DNA of 64,000 bases from Amaranthus tricolor (taxonomy: Eukaryota; Streptophyta; Magnoliopsida; Caryophyllales; Amaranthaceae), in assembly GCF_026212465.1 (NCBI RefSeq), contig NC_080062.1, positions 5,904,865 through 5,968,864 on the forward strand, written 5' to 3'. The position numbers were made by a program, and so were the translations under genes. Of the stretch, positions 61,097 through 64,000 are shown one piece after another (positions within the stretch are counted from its first letter, which is position 1; each line of letters starts with the position of its first letter). A model generated the notes under the pieces. It had not been told where the DNA came from. It made no database searches and worked only from the letters and a program-made list of their open reading frames with translations.

Positions 61097-62749
61097 CATT
61101 TAAATTTGCAGAAAGAATTTTTTTATTAGTAAAAAGAAGTTGGTTGGTGAACAAAAGAAGATGAACAACAGTTGGAATCAAAATTAAACACGATGCTTAA
61201 AGGCATTTTTTTCTTTTTATTAGTATTATAAATTATTATTAGTAAATGAAGCTTTTTCTGTTATTTTTTTTAAATAAAAAGAGATAATACCAAAACTAAT
61301 AAATTGTCAATAAATGTGGAGTTTGAAGTTTGAACCATTAGTCTGCTCAAAATTCCATAATTAATTGTCATCAATAATTAATACTTTCCTCCAATTCATA
61401 TTCCACATCATCCTACCATGTCATTTATGTGTCCTTCCACATCATTGCCATGTCATCCGGGTAGATTATCTACCGGGTATATAAAGTTTTTTCCATGAAA
61501 TTTAATGACATTATTTTTACACTTAAAACAATAAAATCTTTATTTTTTATATTATTTTACCCTACTTTCATAATATCTATTGTAAAATTATTGTTTATCT
61601 TGATTTCTTCCCATATTCGAAATGGGAAGATAAAAAAAAAACAATTGAGAATAATTATTTAAGGATGATAATTCATTATTTAAAGTTTGTATTTAGGTTA
61701 TTTTGATATGTGCTTTTATTTTGTTGATTGTTTTAAAATTATTTTGGAGTGGGTTTTTGGGATCGGATTGTTTCTTTTAGAAAGTAGCTCATTTACAAGT
61801 CTTTTATGATCAATATGGCTAAATTCACATATGAATTCTTTTAGTATAATTATTTATTAAAAGTAACATGTCATGCTCTTGAGAAGGAAACTTGATTTAA
61901 AATATGCTTAATATTTTTTTAATAAATTTTTAGTACCACCCAATACTAATCATCATTCAATTGTACGTTAATAGATGATTATGATATCTACGGAAGAAAA
62001 GAAATTTTTAAAATTAGACAAATATGAAAATAAACTTTCATATGTGATTTTAACACCGTGTTTATATACTAGCCAAAAATAAAAATATTGAAAAAATTAC
62101 TCAGAATAATCCAATTTTTTATTGAGTTTTCTATAATAATTTTAACTTTTGATTACATATGAATAATTTCAGCTATAAAAGTGTTAACTAAGAATGTACC
62201 AAGATGATTTCTTATCTATACAAGTCAATTTTTAAAAAATTAAATATAAAATTAAATTATAAAAAATTCATAAATTTTAAAAATTAAAAAGAGAAATCAA
62301 GTTAATTTTTTTTATTTTAACTTTTATTTTTTAATTTTTATTTTTGAGATTTTTTATAGAAACTGGTCACCATTATATGTGGGCCAACAATATTCTGGGG
62401 TATTTGACCTTTAAATTAAAATTTCTCATAACTAATCAAAACTTAGAATTGAGTATAAAGTTCTATAAAATTATACTCCTATTATTTTAGGTGATTTATT
62501 TTGATAAGAAATGAAATACTATAGCAAATTACTATAACTAACTGAAAATGGGGAGATGGGCCTGGTGTGTTGGTAGCAATCCACTTGTTTAGTATGTCTT
62601 TAATTGTCCTGAAAAGGCATTGGGCTTCGTTTTTGTTCCAGCATGTATAACATATACAACATGATTTTTTTAGAGACGCATTTGATATATGAGTTAAATA
62701 GTTTAATTGATACAAATCAAAGAGAAAATAAGAATGTGGGCTTATTGTT
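61097..62749. other. AT-rich intergenic DNA
   Basis: No gene. CATGTCATTTATG / ACATCATTGCCATGTCATCCGGG near 61415-61460 is a mild direct repeat. Nothing else recognised. Confidence 0.45.
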
Positions 62750-63120
62750 TTAAGGTCGTTTCTTTGAGATTCGGTCTCTCACAAGAGTAATTGTTATAAT
62801 ATATAAATGTGCTTTATATATAAGTTAATCAGTATGTTTTGTAAGAATCTCACTATGAGATGGGTCAATATAATCAGCTTAATTTTCTGATTAATCAAAC
62901 TTTAAGATGGTAAGCTATTATTTAAGATTATAAGTTATCACATTAAGGTTATAAGTGATTACTTTAAGACTCGACTTTAAGGTTATAATTTGTTATTTTA
63001 AGATAACAAGTGATCACTTTAAGGTTATATGTGATTACTTTATAACTGTAAATATACATTTGGTCAGCCTAATAAAATTATTCTCACCATAAAATCGTCT
63101 CATATAAAAATTTATCTAAA
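62750..63120. repeat. Copy of the GTGATCACTT/GGTCAG dispersed family
   Basis: It contains TCGGTCTCTCACAAGAG, several units of TATAAGTGATTACTTTAAG and AAGTGATCACTTTAAGG, then TTGGTCAGCCTAATAAAAT and ATCGTCTCATATAAAAATTT, in the same order as 9221-9640. Confidence 0.55.
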
Positions 63121-63552
63121 TTAAATTGCACAAATAGTACAAATTATAATAATATGAACCTTTTGTATTAAGCTCGTCTTACAGTTATAAGAGTAATTTA
63201 ATTGTATAATTTGAATACATAATAGAAGTAAGCGTTGGCCTGTACAGACTCGGTCCAAATCCCAGCTTAAACCCTCTCCTTACTATTAGTAATATAATGT
63301 AAATATAATACAAATTACAATAACAAATTTATATCCTCTTTATTATACAATGAAACTCCTCACTTTGTTGATCATCAAATGGACAATATATGAAAATTAG
63401 TTTGCAATAATATTAGTCACTTGAAAACTTGATATAAGTTTTAGGCGTATAAAAAATTTTCCTATGGTGATATTTCTCCCACAAAAGTACTAGATAGGGA
63501 ATATTTATGAAATACACTATGAGATACAAAATAACCACATCATATACGCTAT

Positions 63553-63605
63553 ACAAAGTATGCGATAATAAATAATCATACAAAGTATGCGATAATAAAT
63601 AATCA
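63553..63605. repeat. Perfect tandem duplication of 27-28 bp
   Basis: ATACAAAGTATGCGATAATA followed by AATAATC occurs twice head to tail. Confidence 0.85.
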
Positions 63606-63619
63606 TGTGTTTTGTAGAT

Positions 63620-64000
63620 TATAAAAACAGAAAATAAACAAAGAATTTATAACTTATTTCTTTGAATATTCATGCAAAGAAGAGAAAAAAAAATTGTAAG
63701 AATTCTTGAAATAGGAGAGAAAATAAGACCTATGGAATTTGAACCACCTTTCTTCTACATGAAACTTTCTCTATTTATAATATGGATTTCATGCTTTCAT
63801 TTCACCACTTTAAAAACAAAACATATATTATTGTAGTCAATATTTAATGAATGAATATATTCTTACTTAACCATATTAATTAACACAACAGTCAAACAAT
63901 ACAACCATACACAAACAGACACATCCACTCGATCTTACACATTCCTCGACCGGGTCAAGCAAGCTAGGCCTAGTTTGAGCTATTGTTTTTCCTTTGCGTT
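63620..64000 (-). mobile_element. Possible LTR running off the window edge
   Basis: On the - strand a TATTATAAATAGAG TATA-like motif (63769-63782) is preceded by CTCGACCGGGTCAAGC-like U3 sequence similar in vocabulary to the LTR at 58856-59496. Neither end is visible, so this is tentative. Confidence 0.3.

Overview
This is nuclear DNA from a plant, almost certainly a eudicot. It is strongly AT-rich, the genes have GT-AG introns, and three plant-type nuclear genes are spread thinly among many transposable elements. The predicted proteins look dicot-like, and several dispersed repeats remind me of Caryophyllales genomes, but that placement is a weak inference.

Only three intact protein-coding genes can be built, all on the + strand and all in the middle of the window. 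They are (1) a two-exon WEB/DUF827 coiled-coil protein at 19321-23883; (2) a six-exon, 171-residue HMG-box protein with an N-terminal Cys/His motif at 25188-28089; and (3) an eleven-exon, 368-residue probable plastid HAD-superfamily protein at 30166-39645, in which the usual catalytic Asp nucleophile is Ser. I joined the exons by hand from splice sites and reading phase; all three models stay open from ATG to stop. The genes are neighbours, but nothing suggests a shared pathway.

Left arm (1-19320): a gypsy LTR remnant, SINE-like and hAT-like relics, a 358-bp CACTA miniature element with a perfect ATA target-site duplication, a (TA)n tract beside a GC-rich miniature element, a Stowaway-like element, and a 4.1-kb CACTA-type element (14592-18683). 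The last has lost its transposase but keeps a decayed Ulp1-like cysteine protease gene.

Right arm (39646-64000): a second, complementary CACTA derivative (about 43785-46461) that keeps the transposase N-terminus and the end of the protease gene; a 2.3-kb hAT-type element with a perfect 8-bp duplication (46688-48978) carrying three USE+TATA promoter-like modules; a leader-like locus with no recognisable coding region (53570-55403); a copia element cut off inside its reverse transcriptase (55404-58855), abutting another LTR; a 200-bp-class tandem array; and a solo LTR with a perfect 5-bp duplication (60367-60912).

The introns of the HAD gene are also full of elements: a copia LTR-PBS-gag relic, a TIR miniature element, and a copia reverse-transcriptase fragment split by about 700 bp of interrupted (TA)n. 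The most unusual signals are the complementary CACTA pair sharing a 168-bp tandem repeat in the same intron, and the snRNA-promoter-like modules inside the hAT element.
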